The position numbers and the translations under genes are program-made. Under the pieces are notes generated by a model. The model saw only the letters and a program-made list of their open reading frames with translations. It was not told where the DNA came from and ran no database searches. DNA of 64,000 nt from Diphasiastrum complanatum (lineage: Eukaryota > Streptophyta > Lycopodiopsida > Lycopodiales > Lycopodiaceae): NCBI GenBank assembly GCA_029204225.1, contig CM055114.1:16883502-16947501 (forward strand). The letters are read 5' to 3'. Every line of letters begins with the position of its first letter. Position 1 is the stretch's first letter. Positions 11,843 to 24,000 of the stretch are shown in pieces.

Positions 11843-11941
11843 TTGTGAGGAGTGCATACGTGAGAGGCTAAATGATGATGAGATCAACGAGTGTCCGATT
11901 TGTAATGCCTTTTTAGGTTGCCTACCTTTGGAGAAGCTCAG
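11843..11941 (+). CDS. DRIP: DRIP-like exon: second half of RING finger
   Basis: Acceptor TTTGGCAG, donor CTCAG/GTACC. It encodes the FCEECIRER start and ends ...LEKLR. The CxxC pairs and spacing fit the last four metal ligands of a C3HC4 RING. Confidence 0.85.
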
Positions 11942-14900
11942 GTACCTAAATATTATATTTTTACTTTTGCTTTTCACATTCTGTAGTTTTTTGCAACTAT
12001 CACAATAAACACCTGATCTGAGTTTCCTTTTAACATGGTGAATCATGAATGAAAGCTACCGGTACATCTCAATAACTTATGTTGGGATATAGTAAGTTTT
12101 ATGGGATGATTTTTCTTGGGCCAAAAGTAAGTTTGTGTTTTTTAATTGTAGTATTAAGTTTTATTTCAAGTTTTAAATTTGTAACTGATTTGACTACTTT
12201 CCAATGTATGCTGAGGTTCAAGCAATTTTTTTTGTTGTTGAAAAGATCATCATCATAGAATTGAAAAAGGTTGGAATGTAATTGTACATACTTTTTGAAG
12301 ATTTTCCAAGCAAGCATATTATTGGCATCTTTTTGGGCCTTGGGCTCCAAAGTTGTTAATTGACATTAGATATACCATATGATTTTAGGCACTTGAGCTA
12401 GTCATTTTATATTTGACATTTAGAAGAGATTTTAAGTGATTATTGGTGATGAATACCATAGCTCTATTGAGCCATTAGGTGATATAGCTCCCACATCCTC
12501 ATTTTCATTGTTTTGGTGGTTTGGAGACTAGTTTCGTAGATCAAAGAGTACTCTAAGATCAATTTTGCATCGCTTGGTACACATTTCACGTTTCAGCTTA
12601 CACATGATACTGGATGTTTATTTTCTTCTACATGTGAAGATGAAGATGAGTGTTTGTTGCCTTACATTCTTCCTATAGATATTGCACAATTTCTTTTGCC
12701 ATCACTTCTATTGTCTCTCTTTTATCGTTGTTTCCCATTGACACTTCTCATCCTGGATGTCTTTGTTATTTGATACTATATTACTTCCAGTTTCTATTTT
12801 TTCATATTGTATGTTTGAGCCATCATCACTTGATTTTTTGACAATCCTCACAACAAGTAAAACTTCATCACGATGGCTCCATAGACTTCTTCCCTTTACT
12901 CATGGATGTTAGGGCGCTCGGTAACTGACCAAACCTAATCTAGTATTAATTGACAACCGGACTAGGCATGTAGCAATGATCAGGTTAGATGTGTCACAGG
13001 TGCAACCTAGTGTGAACGAAAATAAATATCTAGTTAGGTGACAAGAATCATTGTTGTCCACCAAACTGTAATGTTTTTACTTTGACTGGACTGTGGGCAA
13101 GGCTTTCTAGCACAAGGTGGGGCTAGGCTATTGATCACCGAGCTACAATAGAGGTACGGGGATGGTTTTCCATAGTCACTAGATCTTGCAATTAGCTTGA
13201 GGCATGAAGTACTAGTTACTAGCAAGGCCAACTAATGATGATTGTGTGACCTAGGAATGGAAATGTAGTATAGAACTTTAAACAACCTATGGATGGGAGG
13301 AGCATGGATTTGCTAACCAAGGTTCCCACCATGGGCTCCATTCTTGTAGTTCATCCGAAGGTTACTTGCGGACTATCAAAATTAGTGCTATCGGAATGTT
13401 TTGTTGTCGATTGAGGATGCAATCTGGATGGTCAACATTCATGATTATACTATGGTAGCCTCAATGAAACAAAACCAGCAATTGAGATAAGAAATCCAAG
13501 AAAAGGGGTATATGTCAGTAGAAGATATTTCGACGGATTGGATGAAGTCACTTTAAGAAGCACAAACGCCGCTTGAGGCAAAATTTATGTTCTCTTTGGA
13601 AGAATCTTGGACATTGGATTTAATTTGCTAGAAAGTTGCAGTTGTGATTGTTGCTATAAAGCTGCTTCATTTGGGCCTAATGATCTGTTTCGCCGTAGAG
13701 GTGAGATACGAGGATGATGTGCTTTTGGAATCAAGATCAGCTCATCAATTTATTAGTTCTCATCTAGTGTAGACACTCGAGTTCCCACAGAAGCAAGTGA
13801 CCATCGATAGATAGTGCACTTGGCTTCAGGGACTGATACAAAAATTTGGGATGTGAAGGCACCAAATTTGGAGTTTCAATTATGGGAACATACGAACTTA
13901 GTGGATGTGTACGTTATGAATTTGGATATGACAAATTTGATTCTAGGCTATGAGTGTTTCTATAAGGACTCGGACATTTGTTTCCATTTCCATGTATTTC
14001 TTCTACTACCTTAATTGGAAAAAAAAATTGAGTTTCAAGTATGGGATGTATAATTTTGTTCTAAATTTTGGTATGCATTGTGATATTGTTATGAATGATG
14101 GTGATATTGTGTTCTCTAGAATTTCTAACTCAGAACTTGTAGCCAGTGAACAACAGATAGTGTAGACTTTAATTAGCAATTTCAAAGATGTTTTCCCTTC
14201 TGAACAATCTCATGGATTACAAACTATGAGGGCAGTAGAACATCAGATAGAGGTTTGTCTGGAGAGCCAATTTGTCTTTCGCCAACCTTACAAGTTTAGC
14301 TAGAAAGAGGAGGATGAGATGGCTCGACATATAGAAGAAAATCTTCGAATGGGGCATATTCGACCAAGTAAATCACCATGGTGCACACATATCTTTTTGA
14401 AAAATAAAAAGGGTGGGGGTATCTGCATGTGGATTACAAGGGGTTGAATAAGGTTTGTGTGAAAAATAACACCCGTTATCTAGAATGGATCATCTTGTGG
14501 ACCATCTTGGTGGAGCTAAATACTTTACTAAGATTGATCTTAGAACATGCTATCATCATATTAGGATCCATTCGAGTGATGTTACCATGACCAGAGTTTG
14601 AATTCGGTTTGGCCATTATGAGTTCTTAATTTTTTCATTTGGTCTAGCTAATGCTCTTGCCACATTTTGATGATGAATGATGTGTTTCATCCAAATCTGA
14701 GGAAATTTGTGGTGGTGTTCTTAGATGACATTTTCATCTACGGTAATACACTTGAGGTGCTTGTCAAGCAAATCCGTATTGTGCTAAGTATTGGGAGAAG
14801 CTATGTGCTAAAGAATCTAGATGTGAATTATTGAAACATGAACTACTGTACCTTGGGCATAAAGTCACCTGATTTGACGATTGAGTATGATGAAATCAAG

Positions 14901-17900
14901 ACAGTTGTTGAATGGCTGGGTTCCTAGAACTGCTAGGCAGTTGAACTATTTCTTGGGTTTTATTGTTTTCTTTTGAATATTTATTGAAGATTATGGTAAA
15001 GTGGTTGCACCTCTCAATGCTCGTATAAAGGGGATGAGAAGTAAGAAAGAAGGCCTAGTCCTGAATCCTATCGTATTGGTTACATGAAAACTTTTGAGCT
15101 TTTAAGAATTTAATTGTCTTGGCTCCCATTTTGGGAATTATAGTTTCAGATAAACTTTACGTTGTGAAAACCAATGCAAGTTGTTTTTCGTTCTTTGACA
15201 AGAGGGTAAACTGGTGGCTTTCTATAGTAAAAAGGTAACTAATCCTCAAAGGAGATATATAACTCAAGAAAAGGAACTTTTTGTTGTTATTCATGCACTT
15301 AAAACTTGGCGTCACTAGCTTTATGGAATCAGTAGACTGCAAACCATTGGCATCAGAACACCATTTCAAAACGGATTTCTGATATCTATTGGAAAAGCAT
15401 GTCCACCATTCAATTACGGTTCAGTTAGTATTAAACTCAAGAAAGAAAAAATTGGCCATTACTCCTTTTGCCACAAAAAAAGAAAAAAGAAAAAAAAAAA
15501 TTGCGATCTGAACAGCAATATCTGGACCATGACCAGGACTAGTTGGCAATATATCGGGGTGGTCCAGTGATCACTGGTCCATGATCAGGCATGGAGGTGG
15601 CTGCTAGGAGTCACAATTTTGGTCATTAGTCAATGTAGGAAAGCCAAGTAGAGGACTTGAGGAGCCTAAGGTGGGCTGGAGCGCCCCCGATGCTCGTCAC
15701 TACACATCAGCTAGTTGCGTAGTGACAGCTGATGTGTAGTGACGAGCATGTTACAACCAAGCAACTTAAAATAGGTTGGAAGAATACGGTAGCTCAGCTA
15801 ATGACAGCCATTGTTCAGTTTTTGTAAGCATTCATTGGTCTGGTTTCTTTCACAGCAAAGGGATTGTGTAAAAACTAATGCTTGTTACTTTATCAACTTG
15901 GTGTTTTCAATTTTTGTGGATTCAGGGTGGATAACCAGTTAAGGGAAGTGAAAGCTAAGCTCTTTCCTGTCAGCTCTAGGAAACGAAGCATGCCAAGCAC
16001 TAGGCCCTCCATATCTGTACCAGTTCGAAGGAAGGAAAGGTCACTTTCGTCACTTGGAGTAGTTTCTATGCCCCCTTTATTCAAACCAACTACCATTGTG
16101 CACAGTGGACATTTTTCATTGGATAAGAGTCCTACCTTGAGGAACTTATGCATTGATGGCAAAAGAGGTGTGAGAAGATTTAAGGTTTTAAGAAGCCCAG
16201 AAGATGCAGAAAAACTTGTCCAACATTCACATGGCAAAGAGGCTGAAGGCATTGCTTCAGATTATAGGAAGACAGACAAGGTTGAAGATAAAGAACCAGC
16301 AACATCAAGGGAGGGTTCTTCAAGTGACTCAGCTTTTCCAGCTGCTTTTAGGGAAATTGCGACAGTTGACAGGTATGCCGCTTGTCACTTCAAAGCATCT
16401 GTCACCAAGTTATCACCCGTGGCAAGTGGATTTGGGCCTCAAAAAGACATGCCTTCGCGTAAAATCACCAGATATTCATCTGGTGCTAAATATGTGTACT
16501 CCTACCAGAAAAGGAGATGTAGACCCCTGAAGGTAGCAGATTTGCCACCTTTGGCATATCTTGCAGAGGTTGGAGAGGCAGATGCATGCAGCTCTGCAAC
16601 ATGCTCGAGTGCTGACAATGCATTATCGGTGAGCCTTGCCAGGAAGACTTTTCTCATAAAAGGGTGTTTCGAGGAAGCACATGATAGTCTAACACCAAAG
16701 GCTATAGTTCGTACAATCTCTGAAAATTCACCAACAACTGGAGGAAGTATTTCGATAAAAACAAAGAATATGAGAAGAGCTAATTCACAGCTCCATAAGA
16801 GGACATCGACTGGGATAAAAACAAAGTTGGAAGCTCTCAAAAAGAGTCCATTGCATCTTGGATTTGCAAGTTTTGATTTGGCTCCTCCTAATGATCGAAG
16901 TACTGAAGTTTGGTTTGCTCTTAAAGCTGCTGAAAACCAGTTATGTCCATCCATGAGTTCTTAATTGATGTTGATCGGATCCGACATCTTTATTGATGTT
17001 GATGAAGTACTGAAGTTTTTTTTTCCTCTTAAAGCTGCTGAAAACCAGTTACGCCCATCCATGAGTTCTTACTTGATGTTGATTGGTCTGATTTCTTTAT
17101 TGATGTTGATGAAGTTTTTTGCAACTGCTCATGATTTAATTCATGAGTCTGACATATTGGCCACTGTTGCCAACAAAAATTTCTTCACTGGATATGCCAT
17201 ACTAACTTTTGGAATGCTTTTTCTGCAGAGCTGAAGATGATACTTTGCAACAAATCTCAACTCCCTACATTAGGATCAAGTAAATCTGCACAAACCTTTA
17301 CAAAACTTTTTAGTGATCAAAATGTGTTGACTGATGCTGAAACTCACTGAATTTAAGGAAATAAAAATTATCTGTAAAGAAAAAATCCTTGACATGCATT
17401 CCTAGTATGCTCTCTAAAATTGTAGACTTAGGGTACACCATATGACGTACTGATGATCAGTTATCAATATTCTTGCCAGAGACGGAAGCCTCCCTGTCTC
17501 CCATGTGAAAAAATATCTGGCAAAGAAGCTTCATCTCGGAAGTGATGCAGAGGTAAGCCTAGAATGCAATCTTACTCAGTTGTTACCCCAGCTCCTTCAC
17601 CTTATTCATTGTACTAAAAAATCTCTTGCCATTTGCTTGAACATTTTGTTACTAGAACCATTGTGTCACAAATAGATCTAGGATCCGTGTACATATCCCC
17701 ACTCAAAGTCCTGCACTTACTTTCAGGTGGAAATAACGTGTCGAGGTCAGCCTGTAGTATCAAGCTTACCACTTGAAAGTGCTAAAAACATCTGGCTAGC
17801 TACTGGGGCTGCAGGAAAGTCTTCATTTTCTAAACAAGAAAGTACCTCGAGGGGAAGCTGTAATGCAAACCAAAATGGTTCCTTCCAGGATGTTGTGATG

Positions 17901-17945
17901 ATACTTACATATAAAAGGAATCTCAGAACACTGGTTTCCCACTAA
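11843..17945 (+). CDS. DRIP: DRIP/BMI1-like RING E3 ubiquitin ligase (first exon not in view)
   Basis: Five exons join in frame with GT-AG ends: 11843-11941, 15926-16939, 17229-17279, 17480-17552 and 17727-17945. The first encodes the second half of a C3HC4 RING (CEECI ... CPIC) and the family signature LEKLR. The next continues with VDNQLREVKAKLFP, matching the DRIP/BMI1 pattern of RING followed by LRAKLFP. The last three encode a RAWUL-type C-terminal domain (TPYIRIKDGSLPVSHVKKYL). In Arabidopsis these proteins ubiquitinate DREB2A and act as PRC1 RING subunits (H2A ubiquitination). About 485 residues are visible, already longer than the roughly 420 of Arabidopsis DRIPs. The first RING half (LTCPLC ... 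HTF) is expected upstream but was not found, so exon 1 may lie left of the window or beyond the chromovirus. Confidence 0.85.
11942..13300. other. intron sequence, nothing recognised
   Basis: A/T-rich DNA between DRIP exons without recognisable coding or repeat content. Confidence 0.5.
13680..15328 (+). pseudogene. decayed Ty3/gypsy pol fragment
   Basis: In broken frames the plus strand gives the gypsy RT entry (GHIRPSKSPWCTHIFLKNKK), the YFTKIDLR-like block and the catalytic box VVVFLDDIFIYGNTLE (about 14,710-14,755). RNase H remnants follow, up to the EKELFVVIHALKTW-like segment near 15,270-15,310. Many stops and indels show great age. It ends abruptly at about 15,328 against another repeat. 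It lies in the 4-kb DRIP intron in the same orientation as the gene. Its left limit is approximate. Confidence 0.8.
15329..15500 (+). repeat. composite repeat copy 2 (right internal part)
   Basis: Nearly the same as 3207-3390, including the trailing A-rich run and the following ATTGCGATC start of the CpG-rich end. Just after it, 15,505-15,590 holds other palindromes (for example CCAGTGATCACTGG). Confidence 0.7.
15690..15749. repeat. 23-bp perfect inverted repeat with 14-nt loop
   Basis: Arms 15,690-15,712 and 15,727-15,749 are exact reverse complements (ATGCTCGTCACTACACAT... and its complement). The loop is AGTTGCGTAGTGAC, which itself repeats GTAGTGAC from the arm. It lies about 180 bp upstream of a DRIP exon and would form a stable hairpin in the pre-mRNA. 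Confidence 0.85.
15926..16939 (+). CDS. DRIP: DRIP-like large central exon
   Basis: Acceptor GGATTCAG, donor AACCA/GTTATG (GT but a weak consensus). It encodes VDNQLREVKAKLFP followed by a basic, Ser-rich central region of about 325 residues with low conservation, as in the family. It ends with EVWFALKAAENQ, similar to the WFSLVASEDQ-like stretch before the C-terminal domain of DRIP proteins. Reading past the donor meets a stop at 16,962. Confidence 0.82.
16903..17118. repeat. 108-bp tandem duplication over a splice donor
   Basis: The segment starting ACTGAAG ... TTAAAGCTGCTGAAAACCAG and running through GTTGATGAAG occurs twice with a 108-bp period (16,921 and 17,029 for the TTAAAGCTGCTG block). 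It duplicates the end of the DRIP central exon together with its donor site. Confidence 0.85.
17229..17279 (+). CDS. DRIP: DRIP-like small exon
   Basis: Acceptor TTCTGCAG, donor ATCAA/GTAAAT. It encodes AEDDTLQQISTPYIRIK, the start of the RAWUL-type domain, in frame with both neighbours. Confidence 0.8.
17480..17552 (+). CDS. DRIP: DRIP-like exon, C-terminal domain
   Basis: Acceptor TTGCCAG, donor GCAGAG/GTAAGC. It encodes DGSLPVSHVKKYLAKKLHLG, the ubiquitin-like fold typical of PRC1 RING partners. Confidence 0.85.
17727..17945 (+). CDS. DRIP: DRIP-like last exon
   Basis: Acceptor ACTTTCAG. It encodes VEITCRGQPVVSSLPLESA and ends QDVVMILTYKRNLRTLVSH then TAA. The family ends with a similar FVMVLVYxRK motif, so this is the natural C-terminus with a slightly different tail. 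Confidence 0.82.
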   Translation: MEITCRGQPVVSSLPLESAKNIWLATGAAGKSSFSKQESTSRGSCNANQNGSFQDVVMILTYKRNLRTLVSH

Positions 17946-19330
17946 TATCCACTGTATATCTTACTACAGCTTTGTTATGCTCGTGGAGGGAGCGCTGTTT
18001 GCAGAAAAGATGATGGGCGTCAATTTGTGTGAAAAATTTAGTAGAAACACTAAAATAAGCTTCTTATTATTTTTTAATCTGCTGTCCTTATGAGTCACTT
18101 TTGATGCACTTATTGAGTTGTTTCATTAAGAGGACTAATGCCTTGGTCCTTCAGAAGCTAGTCATCAGCAGCAAGGAAAAACTACAGGGATTCACTTGTC
18201 TACATGCATGGGTTCAAACTTCATACTTAGTAGTCCCACAACATGTGTATGTGATTCATAGATGCAACAATAACTCCTACAAGAACATCTTTTGGTTGTG
18301 AATGTGTGTAAGTTAATCTCCGACCTACTGCTAGATAACTCTGAAAGATCAAGGTGGCAGGCCCATGGCTTGCTTGACAAGATGAAGTGAAAAAAAGCCC
18401 TGATTATGTAATGGAGTGCAATTAATCATGAGAGTTGCTAAACCACATACTTCGAATACATTTTCACCATTTTTTCCATTATCATGAGAATTTAGCCATT
18501 ATGCAAGAAGACAATTTTCATTACTAGCAGTAATACAATACAAATGAAAGTTAGCTTGACATCCAAAGTTTTTTTGGTCTCAAGTTCAAGCCTCCCCTTG
18601 GAAACCAAGAAGCATTATGTAAGAGAACAATTTTCATTACTAGCAATAATACAGTACAAATGAAAGTTGGTTTGTCAAGCAAGTTCAATGAAGTCCACTT
18701 ATTCTGTGTTGAATAGGGAGCCCCGCGATTGTCTTTCACAATCTTGCATCAAGACACAAGCAAATATGACGCCCTAGCATGCTTAGCAGGCATATTCCGA
18801 TGGATGTTACTGCCTTCAAGTTGGTGATCTTGTAACAAATTATTGTTTATTTACTTGGTCTGCAAGTGTCTGCTAAATCAATTGTTGGTTCTAATATTCT
18901 TAATTGTGCCTTGGTTCTATAACAAGATTTGTTTCTTTTCGACACAAACCTTCACATGGAAGACATTTAGGTGCTTACACTTTGTGTAGAGACTTCTGTT
19001 GTTCATATGTGTATGATTGCCTTACATCTTTTTCCATAAAAATTATCAAAGAGTTCCTTTGTTTACACTGTTGCTACGAATAGTGCATGCCAAATTGACT
19101 TGGACGTAGATGATGGAATCGAACATTAGTGACAACTACTCTTAGCTCTGATAGCATCATTAGCTAGACCATCACATTTGTGCCACAGCTGGTGAGAGTA
19201 TTAGTTTTTAACATTGTTTGAAAGCATTTGATTGCTACATTGTGCTTGAAATATATGATAAAAAAGCAAGTCACACCTCAATTGTAAATCACATTGTTAC
19301 ACACAAACATTCAAATCACTTCGCACAGGT

Positions 19331-19333
<3 letters not shown>
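17946..19333. other. DRIP 3' flank, nothing recognised
   Basis: It contains two diverged copies of a segment of about 50 bp around ACAATTTTCATTACTAGCA (18,511 and 18,630) but no coding sequence. The DRIP 3' untranslated region should lie in its first few hundred bases. Confidence 0.5.

Positions 19334-19400
<67 letters not shown>
19334..19400 (+). repeat. (CT)n microsatellite
   Basis: About 33 CT units. Unlike the other long tracts, no LINE 3' end precedes it. Confidence 0.97.
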
Positions 19401-19403
<3 letters not shown>

Positions 19404-20289
19404 CACTCAAGCTTACGTGGCAAAGCTTGGTTGGCTTGCCACACAAGCCTCCCATTTTTTGGAGGGGACGGAGGTGGGCCTTGGCACAACCCGCCTATAC
19501 ATTTTTCACTCTCTCGGCAACATGGAGGAGCACGCGCAATGTGTCGTCTCGCAAAAAAATTGAAAATGAAAAGAACGTTGTGCCACAGACCACGGGGAGA
19601 GGGAGGATGGCTAAGTAGATCATCAATCATCCGCTCTGAGCATCATCCACACGTCTCGACCAGAATCGAACATAAGTAGTGACAACTACTCTTAATATTG
19701 TTGGCTATGACAACATTATGTTTTTTCTCTCAACTTCAAAGATTCATAAACTTCTCATATCAGCAATTGTTAAAAACCTAAACAAGCATGAGACACCTTT
19801 ATTAGTTTGTGTGAGAGTGGGATGTAATAAGGAAGATATACTTTTCATTTAAAATGTCCATAATATTTCAAATGTTTGAAAAATGTCAACAGACAATTAT
19901 GTTTTGATTACATTTCCAATAAACGATTCCAACATTTGAAAAATATCAACATCAAATCCATATTGTATACGCATCACAGCAATCTTGTAGATATATTAGA
20001 AGTTAAAAAAACATTCTAGAACCGTAAGAGATTTCCCAAGAATCAATCCTCAAGTGCTAAAGATATCCTTGATCTAAACCATTGCGATTTATATGGACCA
20101 TGCAAACTCTGTTATTGGGCGGTGCTCTTTACTTCATCACATGTGTTGTTATTGGGTGGTGCTCTTTACTTCATCACATGTGTTGATGATTAGTTTTGAT
20201 GAATGACACAAGTCAAATGCATTGTATGTCTTCAAGAATTCACACAACTATCTAAAGTTTAGACTACTTACTATTGCGCAAAAATGGAA

Positions 20290-20660
20290 GGAAGCCATGA
20301 CCCGCAAAAATAAATCACTCATCAAAACATGGCATTGATAGATAAGACAGCCAAAAGAGAGAGAATTGATTGTAAATGGATCTTTAAGCTCAATTATAAT
20401 CTAGAGAATGACATTTCAAGATGCCAAGTCACACCTCGTTGCCAAAGGTTATTCTCAAATTTTGCATATTGACTACACTAAAACTTTTAGCCTTGTTGTC
20501 AATCAATTTGAACTTTATTGGCAATTCTAGAAACTGACGGTGTAGGAGTACATCATATGTATGTAAAAATAGCATTTTTTTTAATGGTGTTATTGATGAA
20601 AACATGTATATCTAAAATGATTCATACTGCAAGGACAAAAACAAAAGGTCTATAAATTGT
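20290..20660 (+). pseudogene. decayed Ty1/copia reverse-transcriptase fragment
   Basis: In shifting frames the plus strand gives DCKWIFKLNYN, then a VAKGYSQ-like block, then DYTKTFSLVV, the order of the first RT blocks of copia elements (CKWVFKxK, LVAKGYSQ, DYxETFSPV). It is heavily mutated, with no LTR attached. Confidence 0.75.
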
Positions 20661-20866
20661 ATTGTTAAAATTGGCATTTAAGGATCATGAAAAGATCTAC
20701 AAAGATCTTCATGCATGTAAGATTGCACACTATCAAAGTCATGATGGACAAACTAAGGTTTTAGATGGCAATCTTGTTGGAATTGAAAGCTAAAGTTTAC
20801 TATGATGGTAGAAATTCGTCAATATAGTACTTTCCATTTCTTGTACGTGCAGCGTAGTGGCACAAG

Positions 20867-21081
20867 TGTTGGGACTTGGTCCCGCCAGGCCTTGCCATGC
20901 GACTACCCCAAGAAGAAAATCTATATGTATGTAATAGGTAATGTGATCTGAGAAATACACACACACTTTTTTAGTTTGGCTTGCTCTATCTTGCTCTTTT
21001 TTAGTTTGTGTAGCTTGTTATGCTAATTTGTTTGGTAGCATAACTGCACATCTACAAGATCCTGTCACTGGTATCAGAGCC
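20867..21081 (+). mobile_element. 5' end of an LTR retrotransposon (LTR plus primer binding site)
   Basis: A candidate LTR of about 200 bp (TGTTGGGACT ... GATCCTGTCA, 20,867-21,067) is followed by one base and then TGGTATCAGAGCC (21,069-21,081), a tRNA-iMet primer binding site. No second LTR is in the window, so the LTR start is inferred from the TG...CA rule only. The following 400 bp carry no recognisable gag. Confidence 0.6.
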
Positions 21082-21099
21082 CTGGTGAGGTGCAGGTTG

Positions 21100-24000
21100 G
21101 TTCCTACATAGTCGAATTTCGAAGAGCCAATAAGGTTGGCTTCATGCTATTGGAGCAGTGTTAAAAGAGCTAATTATAGCCATCAATCTCGGAATTTTCA
21201 GAGGAGCTGCAAGCTATAGGCAACTCACAGAGATCAAATTTTGTGAAGGAAAAGCAAATATTGTGTTTTTTCGTGTGTGTGGTTTTTCAGTGGTTTCTCT
21301 CACAAAACCGGACTGTTTGTAGCCATTAACACACCAAATTGACAATCAGGGACAGCCCAATTGGTGGAGCAGGATGACCTCAGCTAGGTGGAGAACTGAA
21401 AGAATAATTAGAGACAAAGATCAAATATTGTTCAAGAAATTTGGTTTTTGGTGAGCTAGGGTTTGCAAAGACAAATCTCTGGATCTTGAGCTACAAGAGA
21501 CTAATTCTGGAACTGTGAATTGCTACATAGGGGCGCCCTAGCAAGGTGAGCTAGCCTGCAAACAGACGTGACTGGCCGCGGAGCGCTGGAGGAGTTGGTT
21601 TGATCAACAACAGACAGCCAAAAGCCATAGCAAAAAGGGAAGATGAGGGGGCGATGGCAGTGGAGGAGGAGGCACAGCCTCGCGCGTGCATGTTATAAGC
21701 AGCATAGCGGCTGGAAGGTGCTAGTGCTTGTAGGAGTAAATTTAAACGCACCAGTTTGCTAAGAACAGTTGGATTGCAAGTTATGATGATCAACGGATAA
21801 TTTTTGCCGGATTCTGGCCACTGGATCCAACAAATCTTGGGATGGGCATGAAAAGGGCTTTGAAGGGGCTCAAAGGGGAAAAATGTCCTTATTTTCATTA
21901 ATAATTTCCTTCTAATTTGACAGTAGAAGTTGCCTGTCATGCTTTTTTTAAATGACGATTTAATAAACCGTTTGACTTTCAAATCTGAAATAACGTTTGA
22001 TAGTTTAGATATGGGTTGGAATTTCAAAGATGAGCCACCAAGTTCTAAGGCCTGAAAGTTGAATTATGAATGTGAAAAAAAGTTTTCTGGAAGTTTCAAT
22101 TGATGTGTATAATATATTTATTGTTAACCTATACAAGTAAAAAAACAAAGGCACATGTCAAAATTACGTTTTTGAATTGTATGTGCTTATATGTTATGAC
22201 GGCCAAATTTTTAGAAAGCCTATATTTTACGGCCAAAATGGCTTTTGATGGTCAATACAGCCGTCAAACTGCAAGGTCTGATTAATCAAAAGAAAAACTG
22301 AAAAGTTTCCTTGAACCATCCCAAATTCTAGAAATTGTACAAAAATTCAAGATGATAGTATTTGCCACTCTTGAACTTCATATAAGCTAGAGACTTCCTT
22401 TTAAAATAATTCAAATGTTGTAATGCATGATATGGCATCCAAAGAACTCATAATGACAATCAAGATTTTTTTACTTTTTCCGTGAACCATTCCTTTTTCA
22501 AAGGATTGATCAAAAACTCAAGTTGAAAGTATTTGTCATCCTTGAACGTCATTTAAGCTTAAAGATAAACTTATAAAGTTTTCCTATTAAATTGATTCAT
22601 ATACTGTAATGTATAGTGTTGCATTTTACAAACCAACTTAAAATATTACATAAATTCTTGATTGCAATAACGATACATGATGTGCATACATGCAATGAGA
22701 AAGTCAAAAGCATCCACAATAACACATTAAAACATAATTCAAAAAACAAAAAATCTTATTCAATCGACACTACTTATCTAGGTTTCAAAGAATTTGTATT
22801 CTCTTGGAGATGGAGCATTGACTAAGAAGCGAATGATAGTCGATAAGGAAGAAAAAAAAAAAATCAACTATAAGCTAGGAATCATAATATGATGAAATAC
22901 AAAATACTAGAAGCAAAGTGGGCTCCTTAGTTTCCTACTTTTTTGAATTATTTTATTTAAACAAATTATAAGCTAAAATACCCAACTAAAAACCCATAAA
23001 AAGATTATAGTACTTCAAATTTTCATTGTTTTCTTGAACAATTGTTGCTTATGAAATAACGAAATCATCAAATTGCTTATTGAGTCTACAAATGTTCTAT
23101 CACTACAAAGATGAAACATTATTGTATTCTAGCTACAACCTTTTGTCAAAAATTTCAACTTACAAACCTGACCTAGCTTAGCTTATAGAAAAGCTAATAG
23201 GATAGTAAATTGAAAAAATAAATAAACACCCTAAAAGTGCTATAGAAGTAATTATATGTGTCAATCATAAATTCTTTAATAGTAATTGAATGTATGTGCC
23301 AAAAAGTAATCACTAATAACTTCAAAAACTCAAGTTCCAACACTTCAAAGACTAACTAAGTGGCAAATTTCAAGTCATATATCTTCAATCAGTGATGGGA
23401 AGTACTTTTATATCTCATAATAACTCAAATGAATTTTCATCTGCATCAAATTTTGGAAAAACAATATTCTAATTCAAGATGTTTTTTTCAGTCACAATGG
23501 CCATTTTTCATCAATTTACAATTAATCGATATCTTAGTTTTCATAAATATTTCTGTTGTCTTTGCAACCTCATATAATAGCAACTACTTGGGTGTTTTCA
23601 TACATATTGTGGAAATTTTCCAATAGCAAAGTTTTATGTAAATACTATACTCATGGAATGTTTCTTGCTACTTTTTCTCATAAAGATAATTGTTTCTAGC
23701 ATGTAAAACACAAAGAGGAAAACTATAGCACCTAAGATGTGCTTGCTTCTAACAACACATGCTGAAATATTTTTGTTAAATGACATTGCAATGCACAGAT
23801 TCCACCTATTTCATTAGATAAGTCAATTGATTTAGCAATCATGTAGCTTATCAATGTTTATCAAGCATGTAAATCAACTCCAACCATGCTTTTAATGCAG
23901 TTAATGTTGCATTATAGTCGATATCAATGAATGTATGTAGCTTTAAAATGATTTGGTATGCAGTTTTAATCTCTTTTGTTTCTGATTGAAACCCCATTAG

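Noticed and set aside
21551-22027. 158-codon minus-strand frame
   Set aside because: No recognisable domain or splice context; composition like surrounding non-coding DNA.
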